NCBI GenBank assembly: GCA_030533445.1
Contig: CM060072.1
Location: 12,400,875 to 12,464,874, forward strand
Length of the DNA: 64,000 bases
Direction: 5' to 3'
DNA from: Cyprinodon diabolis
Lineage: Eukaryota > Chordata > Actinopteri > Cyprinodontiformes > Cyprinodontidae
Part shown: in pieces, positions 48,474 to 59,911 of the stretch
Layout of the letters: every line of letters begins with the position of its first letter
Position numbering within the stretch: the stretch's first letter is position 1
Translations under genes and position numbers: made by a program
The notes under the pieces: generated by a model
Databases searched by the model: none
What the model saw: only the letters and a program-made list of their open reading frames with translations
Told to the model about the DNA's origin: nothing

Positions 48474-50318
48474 ATGGAGACGTGGCTAAAGCGTAGCAGC
48501 AACGCTGCTGAAAGTGCAGATGAAGTTAAAAACAAGGCAAAACCGGAGCCAACGAAGTACGAAACGTACATGGAGAAGTATGCTTTAATGGGATTTACGT
48601 CCACGATCTCTCACCCCCCCAGGCACTCTGTTTTATTTGCGGGGAGAAATTAGCCAACGCTAGCATGAAGCCATGGCACCTCCAGCGGCATCTCACAACA
48701 AAACATGGATGTCACGTTGGTAAGCCACTGGAGTTCTTCAGGAGGAAACTTTCTGAGTTCAAGTCATCCCAAGCCACAATGCGAAAAGCCTCCACTACAT
48801 CAGCCAAAGCCCTGGAGGCTTCTTACGCGATGTCTTTGCTTGTTGCCAAAGCCAAAAAACCGTTCACCATAGCGGAAGACCTACTGCTCCCCGCTGCTGT
48901 TGTATTGGCCGAAACTATGCTGGATAAAAAATCAGCGGATACATTAAAAACTGTGCCTCTGTCTAATGACACAGTTTGCCGCAGAATAGATCACATGGGC
49001 ACAGACATTGTCGGAACAAATTGTGGGGAAACTTGGCGACTCATTTTCACTGCAGCTGGATGAATCCACAGATGTGAGTGGAAATGCGCAACTTGTTGCA
49101 TTTGTAAGATACATTGACACAGACGACATCTGTGAACACATCCTATTCTGCAAAGAAATGGAGGGGCGAACAACCGGAGAGGACATTTTTAATGTCGTTA
49201 ACATGTTTTTCACTGAAAACGCTATCAGCTGGAAATCCTGCAGCAGCGTCTGCACAGATGCGGCTGCATCAATGACGGGCAGCGCGAAAGGGCTCATAGC
49301 GCGGATTAAAAAAGAAAATCCCCTCATCAAGTGGAAGCACTGTGTGATACACAGGGAAGCGCTAGCGTCCAAGAAAATGAGCCCTGTGCTTCACGATGTT
49401 TTGAACGACAGCATTAAAGTTATAAACTTCATCAAGTCAAGGCCAATTAACGCACGTTTGTTCCGCAGCCTCTGTGAAAATACGGGAGCTGAACACACTG
49501 AACTGCTCCTGCATACTGAAGTGCGCTGGCTGTCTCGTGGAAAAGTACTGAACAGGCTATTTGAGTTGCGAGCTGAAGTGCACACCTTCCTGACAAAGCA
49601 CAGATCTTCCCATGCCACCTTGTTTGAGAACACGGACTGGCTTGCAAAGCTTTGCTATCTGGCAGATATATTCAGGAAACTGAATGAACTGAATATGTCC
49701 TTGCAGGGCAAGGGCACCAGCATCCTGAACCTGTATGACAAGGTGGGTGGTTTCCTGAAGAAAGCAGAGATGTGGAAAAGGGCATGTGATCAGGAGGATT
49801 TCACCTGCTTTCCTCAGCTGGATGCTTTTCTCTGCAGTGAGGATGTGGCGACAGCTCCGGTGAAGTTAGTCATAGTGGGACATTTGGCTAACTTGATCAG
49901 TGGTTTTCACTCCTACTTTGCTGACATGGATGAGAAATCTGCACAGCTGGATTGGGTGAGAAATCCATTTCTCTTGTCTGAAGCAAACAGAAGCAAGCTT
50001 CCTGTCAGTTATTAGGAAAAACTAATGGAAGTAGCATCTGACCGTGGCCTGCAGATGAAGTTTGGTGCATCCAGGCTCACACAGTTTTGGGTGTGTGTGA
50101 GGCAGGAGCACCCTGAGCTGGGACAGAAAGCTTTGGAGCGGCTGCTACCCTTTGCATCCACATATTTATGTGAGGCCTCCTTCTCTGCAATGATGCTGAT
50201 CAAAACAAAGCAAAGAAACAGACTGTGCCTGGAGAAGAGCTTGATCACTGCAGTTGCCTCCCTGACAATAAGAATGACAAAGATCCTCAGTGAGGTGCAA
50301 GCCCATATTTCTCATTAA
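48474..50318 (+). pseudogene. hAT transposase (BED-finger type), three inactivating breaks
   Basis: Reading from METWLKRSSN, the gene encodes a BED zinc finger ('CFICGEKLANASMKPW', then HLQRHLTTKH), a linker, and the RNase H-like hAT domain: 'LQLDESTDVSG' with the first Asp, 'CTDAAASMTG' with the second, the 'EVRWLSRGKVL' helical insert and the C-terminal dimerisation region 'YLCEASFSAM' with the Glu. Breaks seen: a one-base shift in the C-run at 48613-48620, another near 49005-49010, and an in-frame TAG at 50013-50015, after which the frame continues to a stop at 50316-50318. Length of the restored reading frame would be about 615 codons, usual for the ZBED5/SCAND3-like group, but this copy cannot make it. 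Host ZBED genes descend from such elements; the terminal repeats here show that this is the transposon itself. Confidence 0.85.
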
Positions 50319-50519
50319 AATGTATTGAGTAATTTTTTTCCTGTTCATAAATCACTGCCTGTTACATACTGTTCAAATCAAATCAAATGTTCAATGCAAA
50401 GTGATTAAAGTCCAATCTTTTTTTTTTATCCTAAAAGATGTAACCTTTATTTTTTTGTAAGCAAATCTTTATTTAAGTTAATTTATTTTGTAAACAAAAT
50501 ATAATTTATTTATAATTAA

Positions 50520-50527
50520 GTTATAGG
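50520..50527. repeat. Target-site duplication GTTATAGG (left)
   Basis: Repeated as GTTATAGA at 51825-51832, seven of eight bases alike. Confidence 0.75.
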
Positions 50528-50986
50528 CAGTGATGGGACTAACGGCGTTGAAAGTAACGGCGTTACTAACGCCGTTACCTTGTTTTAGTAACGAGTAATC
50601 TAACTAATTACTTTGACTGTAACTATAACGCAGTTACCATTGCAGACACCCCGTTACTGCCCGTTACTCAGGTCGCACAATGAACCTTTTTTCATGATAG
50701 GACTCGTGCGCAGCTGCGTGAAGCTGACACCCCACCCACGTCAAAAAACTCTGCAAATAGACTGAATGGTTAGTGCAACGTTAGTGCAGATTTGTGCAGA
50801 AAAAAAGATTGGTTTTGCTACTTTTGTTTAAGAGATATTAAAGATTATTTTTAGGTCATCCAGAGGTGCGCGCCTTGTCATGAGAGAGGGGAGGATGAGA
50901 ATGGCTGATGTATAGTGAGATTCCGTCTGTCAGTTGGGTAGGTGGGTGTTTCCGCTGGTGGGTGTTAACGTACAGCACACAGAGAG

Positions 50987-51145
50987 ATGGAGAGTGAGGA
51001 GGATCCAGCAGCAAAACAGCGTTTTCCACATGGAAATACCGGTGTTACGTCGAGCTGCGTTTCCCCATCAGATACGGTTTACTCTGCATCTCCGCAGGCG
51101 GCACGAGTCACCGCGCAAGCGACAGGAAACGCGCATGCTCGCTAA
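50987..51145 (+). other. 52-codon ATG frame inside the small hAT element
   Basis: 'GAGATGGAGAGTG' opens a frame reading [20 protein letters not shown] and ending 'QATGNAHAR'. The acidic start and position fit the N-terminus of a lost transposase exon. The same DNA is partly present, with base changes and small indels, in the inverted copy at the window's end. Function not recognised. Confidence 0.35.
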
Positions 51146-51237
51146 AGGCGCGCACCAGTCGCCCTGTGCTCGCGCCACAGGAGAACTATGGAGAGCGTGA
51201 ACGATCAAATGAAAGGGAGAAATCTGGATGGACGGGG

Positions 51238-51298
51238 AGATGGATGGATGGATGGATGGATGGATGGATGGATGGATGGATGGATGGATGGATGGATA
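51238..51298. repeat. (TGGA)n microsatellite
   Basis: About 15 TGGA units without interruption; the counterpart in the other copy is (CCAT)n at about 63772-63822. Confidence 0.95.
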
Positions 51299-52510
51299 CT
51301 CTGCCTTTTCAACCTACTGTATTTTTTATTTTAAACATTATTTGATGGCCTTTGTGGCAGGGATGGAGATCCATATTTTATGTCACACACAGAGTATAGA
51401 TCTAGATAGATAGATGATAGATAGATGTTGCAGTATCTATAACAACCCAAACACACAGGATTTCAGAATTAGACATCCCCAGTTATTAATTTCACCAGAT
51501 CTGAATGCCCTGTTAAAAAACTTCACATGGCGTTCCCCCCTGATGTCATTTACGTTGAGTTGCAATAAATGCTAAACTCTCTGCAGGTTCTTGTCTTTGT
51601 CATCCGCACTATTCAGCTAGCTTTGGAAACACACGGCGAGAAGGTGGGGGCTGGGTGGTGAGGGGTACGGGGGCGAGAAACGCAAAAGTAACGCAATAGT
51701 TACTTATACTAGTAACTAGTTACTTTTATTGTGGAGTAACTCAGTTAGTAACTCAGTTACTTTTTGGGAGAAGTAACTAGTAACTATAACTAATTACTTT
51801 TTCAAAGTAACGTGCCCAACACTGGTTATAGATTTATTTCTGTGAGCAAATTTTAGTTATTTATGTAAATATTCAAGTTTGTACCATTACAGAGACCAAT
51901 ATAAATTAGCAGCGTTAGCAGCATATTTCAGTTTTGACTGGTTTTATGCCTTCCTGGTGGTCACCGTCTTCTGTTTATCTTTTTTTTTTCTACATGCAAT
52001 GGTTGGAGTATGGATCAGTTGTTTGGCTTTAATAAATAAGACAGTGATTTTACAGCACTGTACCTCTTTTCTCTTCCAAAAATGTTTTGACTGTGTCAGG
52101 GGGTACTTGACTAAAAATATATTTTTAAGGGGGTACATCACTGAAAAAAGTTTGAGAACCACTGATTTAAATGACAGGTCCTGATAAAAAAAAAAACACC
52201 AATACTTTTTACTTTATTATCTGACATCAATTTAATCTCATCCGAATTAAGTGACTAACTAATCACCTTCTTTTTAAAGACTATTTTTCAAAGAATATAA
52301 TTTCTTTTTTGTCTACATTCAGAAGCAGAAATTTAAAAGCCATCCCGGTTTTTTTGCCTTCAATACATGCCTGTAATCTATGTAATGGGTTAGCTTCATT
52401 TGGATTTATAGACAGATATAGCCGATATAGACAGATATAAATATAGTATCATCGGCATAAGCAGATAAGACTTTGTTAAAGGTCTCATGAACCATTTAAT
52501 CACTACACAG

Positions 52511-53606
52511 TAAAAGGATTTTTGTTTCTGGCATGAGGGGGTCGTGACATGATGAATGTCTGACTAGAAATAATAAATGGTTTGCAGATACACGTTATTT
52601 TGCCAAATTCAAGCCCCTACCAGAAGTATTTGTGTTGACGATTCACGTCAACATCATATGTCTTTTTGCATCTTTCTGAGCTTTTACAGTACAACCAACT
52701 ATAAGGCAGTGAACATTTGTACAGTGTGGGGCTAGAAAAATACTCAACATAGGATAACAGTGGCTTGCTTTGTTTGACTGCAGAGACAGAGGTCTTTTTT
52801 TTTCAAATGTGAGGAAGTTGCATGGATGTGTACACAGAAAATGACTGTTCTGTGTTACACTTTTCATTCATCCCCCTTTTAGCCAGCACTTCTACTTGAA
52901 AACGACCTAAGATAAAGACTTTTATCTTGATTAGTTTTTTTCTTAAACCAAATGCATGGGATTTTTGTAAGAAACAGCTAGACAGCTGGAATAATTTCAA
53001 GAGAACTGTTAATTTGGTTAGGTGTCTCTAAATATATATCATGAACTGTCATTGTTGTAACACTGAGCCAATTAAGCATGAGGTTGTGAGGCAAGCCAGT
53101 AAAAATAAAACGCACCCCTTGTGCGATCCACCAAAGTCTTACAAAGATCAGCTATGAAGGTCTTAATGAGGGCAAACAGTGACAGAAGACATCACAAGCA
53201 ATCTATTTTAACTTAGAAAACTCTAAACACATACTTCTTTTCAAGATATAAATCACCTAACTGTGCTGTTGTTGAGGGCAATTGTAATTACCAGCCTTTG
53301 TGTTTGTAATATAAGTAGTCCTCAGCTTCTAAATTTGACATTCTTACGAGATTAATTTAATTTCAGCTCTTGAAGGGTCATAGTAACATGCTAATCAACA
53401 ATCACTTCAAGTTTCTAAATATATCGTGCTAAATATCAAACAGCAGTTTAAATGATTTCTATTACTTTCAGTCACTGAAAATTAAAAGAGGAGGTTAAGT
53501 ATATGTAGTGTTTTTCTGTTAGTTGGAAGATTGGAATCCCTTAGTGTCTGTAGCTTAAAAAAAAAATTAATGAGAGTTAGCAAAAATAACAGAGGAACAG
53601 AAGAAT
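52511..53606. other. Unassigned DNA
   Basis: Nothing recognised. Confidence 0.5.
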
Positions 53607-53806
53607 CACCCTGTGAGTCTCAAACTCCAGTCCTCGAGGGTCTTTTGGATTATCGATTCTTCCCCACACCTGAATTAGATGTTCAAATTATTTCTGCAAC
53701 ATGTAATAGAGTTCTACAGATTGAAGGGAAATCATCCACTTATTTGATTCAGGTTTGCTGCAGCAGGTACACAGCGAAAAGATGCGGGAGACTGGCCCTC
53801 GTCAAC
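53607..53806 (+). mobile_element. MITE-like repeat spanning the array's left edge
   Basis: 'TCAAACTCCAGTCCTCGAGG' at the left and 'GACTGGCCCTCG' at the right are the imperfectly inverted ends of a common fish MITE. The tandem unit begins inside it at 53665 (CACACCTGAATTAG); array copies 2 and 3 hold only its right part. Confidence 0.5.
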
Positions 53807-54066
53807 TGAAGCTCTTTACTTCAGGTCTTGAAACAGAAAAACATAAAATTGAGCTCCTTAGTAAAACTTTTCTATAGCAGATGCAGTTAAACTCTAGGAG
53901 TCCGTTTCATAAAGCAGGTTTATGGAAAATTCTAAGCTGTCAAAACCTGAAAACAGGGAAACTCTGACTTTTCCGGATCACAAAACGAGTTACCTCAACT
54001 TCTGTCTCAGTCACCATAGTAACGTTCTCCTCAGAGCTAACCTGGTTGATAGCAGGTTTTTTCAAA

Positions 54067-55195
54067 ATGCTGATGAAGATTCTCAGTCATCCAGGTCATA
54101 GTCATTCCGTAAAAATTCAAAAAATATCCACTGGACTTTGTTTCCAAGATTTGAAGACGTTTCGCTACCTCTCCAGGAAGCTTTCTAAATTCAAATGTCT
54201 GGATCCGCAGTGAGTTTGAGTCTTATATAGACAAAGCCTTGTATTTGTCATGAAACGAGGACAGATGGACCCAGTATTCAAGGAGAGACAGTCAGTAGGA
54301 AAGTTCAAAACGTTTATTAAATAAACAAAACAAAAGCGGAGCTGTGGCTTGCGGACACTGCAGGATGGGGAGCGGGGCACCCTCCAATCACAGACACTCT
54401 GTAGTGGGAGAAACACAGGTAAGTGACCACGATCATCTGACAGATGATTATCTGAGTTGGTCACTCACCTGGTTTAACAGTCCAGACCAAGAATGTCCCC
54501 AAGTGCTGCAGTCCCAGATGTCATGCTGGAAGCCGATCCTGGTCAGGGATCCAGAACAGACAGGAACAGACAGAATCCAGATAAGGCAGGAACAGAAACA
54601 GGTGGCAGGATCCAGACTTCCAGGCATCCACAGGCTCCCAGGAGGGTTTAGAGTCTGACTGGGACCAGAAGCATGACCAGGTGGTCACGCACAGGAGCAG
54701 ACAGGATCAGGTGCAGACAGGCAGGCTCAGTGGAAGAGGGTAGCAGAGACAGGACGTAGAACCGGAACTTGAAGCAGGACTTTAAACTGGTCTCCTCCCT
54801 GGAGCCAGGCTTACTGGATAAAAAATGAACCTCCCCCCATATTGAGCCAAAAACCCAGAGGACTCCGCAGGGGAGGAACAGTGGACGATCAGGAGAGCAG
54901 ACAAACACAAAAACCCTCTTTCCACTGGCTGCTAGGATCCAGCATGAACCATGACAAAAACTCAGACAAACAGACTAACAGAAAGACAAGTAATGATCTG
55001 GCACTGAATGCTCAGGCTGAACTGAATATAAACCAGAGGAAACAGGTGAGGGGAATAAATTATAATTGAGGCAGGGAGGGAAAACGACAGGTGAAAGGAA
55101 TGACTAATTAATGGAGAGCAAACAGGCCAGATTATGACCGTATCGCTTGGAAACAAGGGAAATCAATTTCTTCAATAAATTCGTAGTGTCTGCTG
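54067..55195 (-). mobile_element. Retro-like tail in unit 1, interrupted by LTR
   Basis: On the minus strand the order is a 'TTTCCAAGCGATAC' block, the LTR, an 'AAGGCTTTGTCTATATAAG' block, 'CAGACATTTGAATTTAGAAAG', 'TAGCGAAACGTCTTCAAATC', 'AAGTCCAGTGGATATTTT' and 'TGACCTGGATGACTGAGAAT'. The same order without LTR is at 29340-29530. The whole is itself inserted in the TIR element, as the empty arrangement at 1.28 kb shows. Equivalent copies: 57634-58762 and 61203-62331. Confidence 0.6.
54246..55139 (-). mobile_element. Solo LTR family 1, unit 1
   Basis: 894 bp, TGTCATGAAACG to 'CCAGATTATGACC'. Flanks are GTATT (left) and GTATC (right); in units 2 and 3 both flanks are GTATC, so the duplication was perfect and unit 1 has a later change. 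TTTATTAAATAAAC near the left edge gives AATAAA on the minus strand. Confidence 0.8.
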
Positions 55196-56344
55196 TCTCC
55201 ACTCTCCTTACAGCCAATCATGTTGTTTCATTTCCTGATTTAGTCAGATTTTTGTCATAGTTTTGTGCATAAAAAAACAAAAAAAACATTCACTAGGTCC
55301 ATTAGACAAATTGAGTTAAAAAACAAACATTGCATGTCCGTTTGATCTTATTGGGATCTTATTACAGAATGATTGGCACTTTTTCACTGAATTAAATATT
55401 TAAAGTGGATTCTACAACTCAGTTGACAAGACCTGAGATGACTGTTTAATATGAGTGAGATGCTGATCATTTTATTTTTATTTAGTTATATTTACAGTAC
55501 TTGAAGAACTTCTAAAACATTTTTTAGATTACACGTAAATAGATCATTTATTCTGCAGGGGAAAAAGAAATTACTTTAGGGTTGGATTAGGATTCACTCA
55601 ATAATAACAACCTAATGAGCCTATTGGTACAATCTGAAGCCATTCTATGGGACTGATAGCCGCTATAAGTCCCTAATAACAGCCATTTGTCTGCAAACAT
55701 TCACTTTACTGTGTAAAACAAGATCCACAGGTTCTATTAATTAGAACATTTTTTTTCTTCATCCTCACCTGCTGCCAGAAGATTTCACCTGAAGTGATAG
55801 ATATATTTACTACCAATAAAGAAATAATTGGTTTTCCACTGATAATGGCTTTTCATACTTGTTGCGCATGCGTTTAACTCTGAGGGGACCTAGTTAAAGT
55901 TGAGTGAACTAATTTATAGCAGCTGTTGTGAAACCGAACACTCAGAGTTCCTGACTTTTGGCTAGATCAATTTAGAGCTGCAGATTTGAATCTGAATTTG
56001 TTACACCTGCTTCAAGGCCCCAGTGCTATTCAGGATTCAGCTGGTTTATCTTTTAAAATTTCTTAAGGATTATGGTGGAGGTTTCCAAATTATCATCAAT
56101 GGTCTAGTGTTTCCAAACATCCAGTGTTCGCTGAACGTGTTCACATTTTTCCTCTGGCTTTCAGGACGAATTTATAGAGTAATGGAGACCAATAGGCACA
56201 TATTTATATTGACAATTGCAATGCATACAATAGCCTTTCTTTGAAGCCATTCCCAAGTTCCTGCTATATAGCCGGTTTTTATATATCATATATATCAGGT
56301 CAGTGCTGGTGGAGCTGTTGCTTTTACAAGATGTAAAAGCTAAA

Positions 56345-56804
56345 TGTCAACAATGCGGGTGAGGTTGCTTGAGGACCCAAATCCAGAGATAAGTAAAGCA
56401 GAGATAGGTTCTTGTTGATTTAATAAAAAAAAAAACTGAGGGAAACATCCAAAAATACAAAATAGAAAGAACCAAAAAAACAGAAAACATCAGGGAAAAC
56501 TGACTGGGGAGCCAAAGACGAGGAAGCAACTAACAACAAGAAGGAACCATTATTGAGTGACTGCAGAGGTGGTGTATATAATGGGAAACAGAACTCAGAT
56601 GGGCTAATGAGCTGAAAATGGAGGAGGTGTGAGTGGAACTAACTAGAAGGAAGCCAAGGGGAAAGGAGACATGCACAAGGGGGCAACAGAGAGTTCCTTA
56701 AGACATCTTCAATATAATGGAAAATAAACAAAAGATCAACAAACGAGAATAACTAATAACTGAAAACTAAAAACGCTGAGTCCCAAAAGGGGAGAACCAT
56801 GACA
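56345..56804 (-). mobile_element. Solo LTR family 2, unit 1
   Basis: 460 bp from TGTCAACAATGCGG to 'GGGGAGAACCATGACA'. Flanks CTAAA and CTAAG differ in one base. On the minus strand a TTATATAC box lies mid-way, so I place it on that strand. No interior remains: the two LTRs recombined. Confidence 0.75.
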
Positions 56805-56952
56805 CTAAGGGTAATTTAAATTTCAAAGTTGGTGTCATAATCAACTAATCTTGAAATTCGCAACAGAAATCAAAGTAAACAATAAACATGTTAAAGTGCT
56901 ATATACTCCTCTGTTCATTGATTTTGTAGGAATGTTTGCATATTCAACCAAG

Positions 56953-56994
56953 AGGAAGCTTTCTCAATTCAAATTTGAATTGAGAAAGCTTCCT
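56953..56994. repeat. 42-bp perfect palindrome
   Basis: Centred on AAATTT, arms AGGAAGCTTTCTCAATTCAAA and the exact complement, no spacer. Present unchanged in unit 2 at 60522-60563. The right arm is the normal start of the retro-like tail, so the left arm is an inverted copy of it. Confidence 0.95.
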
Positions 56995-57812
56995 GGAGAG
57001 GTGGCGAAACGTCTTCAAATCTTGAAAACCAAGTCCAGTGGATATTTTTGGAAATTTTTTTTTTGAATTTTTACGGAATAAATGAATCATAGCATAATTG
57101 TAAGATACTGTATTGAGAGGAGTTACAAGGTTCAATTTTAAAAAAGGAATCGTAAATGGCTGGTAATGGCTCTAAAATAGCTGGAACAGCTTTAATGCTG
57201 CCTTCATGTTGTATCATAATTATGGTGCATACACACCTGAATTAGATGTTCAAATTATTTCTGCAACATGTAATAGAGTTCTACAGATTGAAGGGAAATC
57301 ATCCACTTATTTGATTCAGGTTTGCTGCAGCAGGTACACAGCGAAAAGATGCGGGAGACTGGCCCTCGTCAACTGAAGCTCTTTACTTCAGGCCTTGAAA
57401 CAGAAAAACATAAAATTGAGCTCCTTAGTAAAACTTTTCTATAGCAGATGCAGTTAAACTCTAGGAGTCCGTTTCATAAAGCAGGTTTATGGAAAATTCT
57501 AAGCTATCAAAACCTGAAAACAGGGAAACTCTGACTTTTCCGGATCACAAAACGAGTTACCTCAACTTCTGTCTCAGTCACCATAGTAACGTTCTCCTCA
57601 GAGCTAACCTGGTTGATAGCAGGTTTTTTCAAAATGCTGATGAAGATTCTCAGTCATCCAGGTCATAGTCATTCCGTAAAAATTCAAAAAATATCCACTG
57701 GACTTTGTTTCCAAGATTTGAAGACGTTTCGCTACCTCTCCAGGAAGCTTTCTAAATTCAAATGTCTGGATCCGCAGTGAGTTTGAGTCTTATATAGACA
57801 AAGCCTTGTATC

Positions 57813-58706
57813 TGTCATGAAACGAGGACAGATGGACCCAGTATTCAAGGAGAGACAGTCAGTAGGAAAGTTCAAAACGTTTATTAAATAAACAAAACAA
57901 AAGCGGAGCTGTGGCTTGCGGACACTGCAGGATGGGGAGCTGGGCACCACCCAATCACAGACACTCTGTAGTGGGAGAAACACAGGTAAGTGACCACGAT
58001 CATCTGACAGATGATTATCTGAGTTGGTCACTCACCTGGTTTAACAGTCCAGACCAAGAATGTCCCCAAGTGCTGCAGTCCCAGATGTCATGCTGGAAGC
58101 CGATCCTGGTCAGGGATCCAGAACAGACAGGAACAGACAGAATCCAGATAAGGCAGGAACAGAAACAGGTGGCAGGATCCAGACTTCCAGGCATCCACAG
58201 GCTCCCAGGAGGGTTTAGAGTCTGACTGGGACCAGAAGCATGACCAGGTGGTCACGCACAGGAGCAGACAGGATCAGGTGCAGACAGGCAGGCTCAGTGG
58301 AAGAGGGTAGCAGAGACAGGACGTAGAACCGGAACTTGAAGCAGGACTTTAAACTGGTCTCCTCCCTGGAGCCAGGCTTACTGGATAAAAAATGAACCTC
58401 CCCCCATATTGAGCCAAAAACCCAGAGGACTCCGCAGGGGAGGAACAGTGGACGATCAGGAGAGCAGACAAACACAAAAACCCTCTTTCCACTGGCTGCT
58501 AGGATCCAGCATGAACCATGACAAAAACTCAGACAAACAGACTAACAGAAAGACAAGTAATGATCTGGCACTGAATGCTCAGGCTGAACTGAATATAAAC
58601 CAGAGGAAACAGGTGAGGGGAATAAATTATAATTGAGGCAGGGAGGGAAAACGACAGGTGAAAGGAATGACTAATTAATGGAGAGCAAACAGGCCAGATT
58701 ATGACC
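57813..58706 (-). mobile_element. Solo LTR family 1, unit 2
   Basis: Same element as in unit 1, with GTATC at 57808-57812 and 58707-58711. Confidence 0.8.
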
Positions 58707-59911
58707 GTATCGCTTGGAAACAAGGGAAATCAATTTCTTCAATAAATTCGTAGTGTCTGCTGTCTCCACTCTCCTTACAGCCAATCATGTTGTTTCATTT
58801 CCTGATTTAGTCAGATTTTTGTCATAGTTTTGTGCATAAAAAAACAAAAAAAAACATTCACTAGGTCCATTAGACAAATTGAGTTAAAAAACAAACATTG
58901 CATGTCCGTTTGATCTTATTGGGATCTTATTACAGAATGATTGGCACTTTTTCACTGAATTAAATATTTAAAGTGGATTCTACAACTCAGTTGACAAGAC
59001 CTGAGATGACTGTTTAATATGAGTGAGATGCTGATCATTTTATTTTTATTTAGTTATATTTACAGTACTTGAAGAACTTCTAAAACATTTTTTAGATTAC
59101 ACGTAAATAGATCATTTATTCTGCAGAGGAAAAGGAATTACTTTAGGGTTGGATTAGGATTCACTCAATAATAACAACCTAATGAGCCTATTGGTACAAT
59201 CTGAAGCCATTCTATGGGACTGATAGCCGCTATAAGTCCCTGATAACAGCCATTTGTCTGCAAACATTCACTTTACTGTGTAAAACAAGATCCACAGGTT
59301 CTATTAATTAGAACATTTTTTTTCTTCATCCTCACCTGCTGCCAGAAGATTTCACCTGAAGTGATAGATATATTTACTACCAATAAAGAAATAATTGGTT
59401 TTCCACTGATAATGGCTTTTCATACCTGTTGCGCATGCGTTTAACTCTGAGGGGACCTAGTTAAAGTTGAGTGAACTAATTTATAGCAGCTGTTGTGAAA
59501 CCGAACACTCAGAGTTCCTGACTTTTGGCTAGATCAATTTAGAGCTGCAGATTTGAATCTGAATTTGTTACACCTGCTTCAAGGCCCCAGTGCTATTCAG
59601 GATTCAGCTGGTTTATCTTTTAAAATTTCTTAAGGATTATGGTGGAGGTTTCCAAATTATCATCAATGGTCTAGTGTTTCCAAACATCCAGTGTTCGCTG
59701 AACATGTTCACATTTTTCCTCTGGCTTTCAGGACGAATTTATAGAGTAATGGAGACCAATAGGCACATATTTATATTGACAATTGCAATGCATACAATAG
59801 CCTTTCTTTGAAGCCATTCCCAAGTTCCTGCTATATAGCCGGTTTTTATATATCATATATATCAGGTCAGTGCTGGTGGAGCTGTTGCTTTTACAAGATG
59901 TAAAAGCTAAA

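Larger units (their letters stand above)
50528..51824 (+). mobile_element. Small hAT-type non-autonomous element
   Basis: Starts CAGTGATGGG and ends CCCAACACTG, with 8-bp flanks GTTATAGG/GTTATAGA. Both ends carry many GTAAC/GTTAC repeats (TAACGGCG at the left, AACTAGTTACT at the right), which are probable binding sites. It has no full transposase. The centre is CpG-rich with a short ATG frame, a TGGA microsatellite (51238-51297) and GATA repeats (51402-51425). It is inserted in the dead hAT. A second copy lies inverted at 63240-64000. Confidence 0.8.
48174..52164 (+). mobile_element. hAT transposon with ZBED-type transposase, nested insertion inside
   Basis: The ends CAATGATTCTCAAA and, reverse-complemented, CAGTGGTTCTCAAA are hAT terminal repeats, flanked by perfect 8-bp ATTTAAAT. 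Subterminal 'GGGGGTACG' repeats are clustered at both ends (48188-48240 and 52100-52138) and are probable transposase-binding sites. Without the nested element (50528-51824) it is about 2.7 kb, a normal size for a self-sufficient hAT. It lies inside an L2 LINE. Confidence 0.9.
47936..52510 (-). mobile_element. L2-clade LINE fragment (f), split by hAT
   Basis: The minus strand in 52510-52173 encodes 'SAYADDTIFIS' (YADD at 52448-52459) with the catalytic motif intact, followed by a decayed stretch; after the hAT insertion the LINE continues at 48173-47936 with the same C-terminal RT coding DNA as in fragment (b) (20530-20770). ATTTAAAT is duplicated on both sides of the hAT. Both LINE ends are missing, and frameshifts are present. 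Confidence 0.8.
53665..57231 (+). repeat. Tandem unit 1 (3567 bp)
   Basis: First of three direct repeats. In order it holds: the right part of a MITE, one end of a 'TTTCATAAAG' TIR element, an inverted retro-like tail interrupted by solo LTR 1, the rest of the TIR element to about 55965, a 'GGAGGTTTCCAAATTATC' segment, solo LTR 2, another retro-like tail preceded by a 42-bp palindrome, and an end at 'TATGGTGCATA'. The 60-104 residue frames that recur at the same place in each unit lie in LTR and tail DNA and are not genes. Confidence 0.95.

Noticed and set aside
48944..49633. Minus-strand frames up to 142 codons over the hAT transposase
   Set aside because: Shadows of the transposase gene, which carries recognisable hAT motifs on the plus strand.
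48474..50318. Domesticated host ZBED gene
   Set aside because: Terminal repeats, a perfect 8-bp duplication and three breaks show an ordinary dead transposon.
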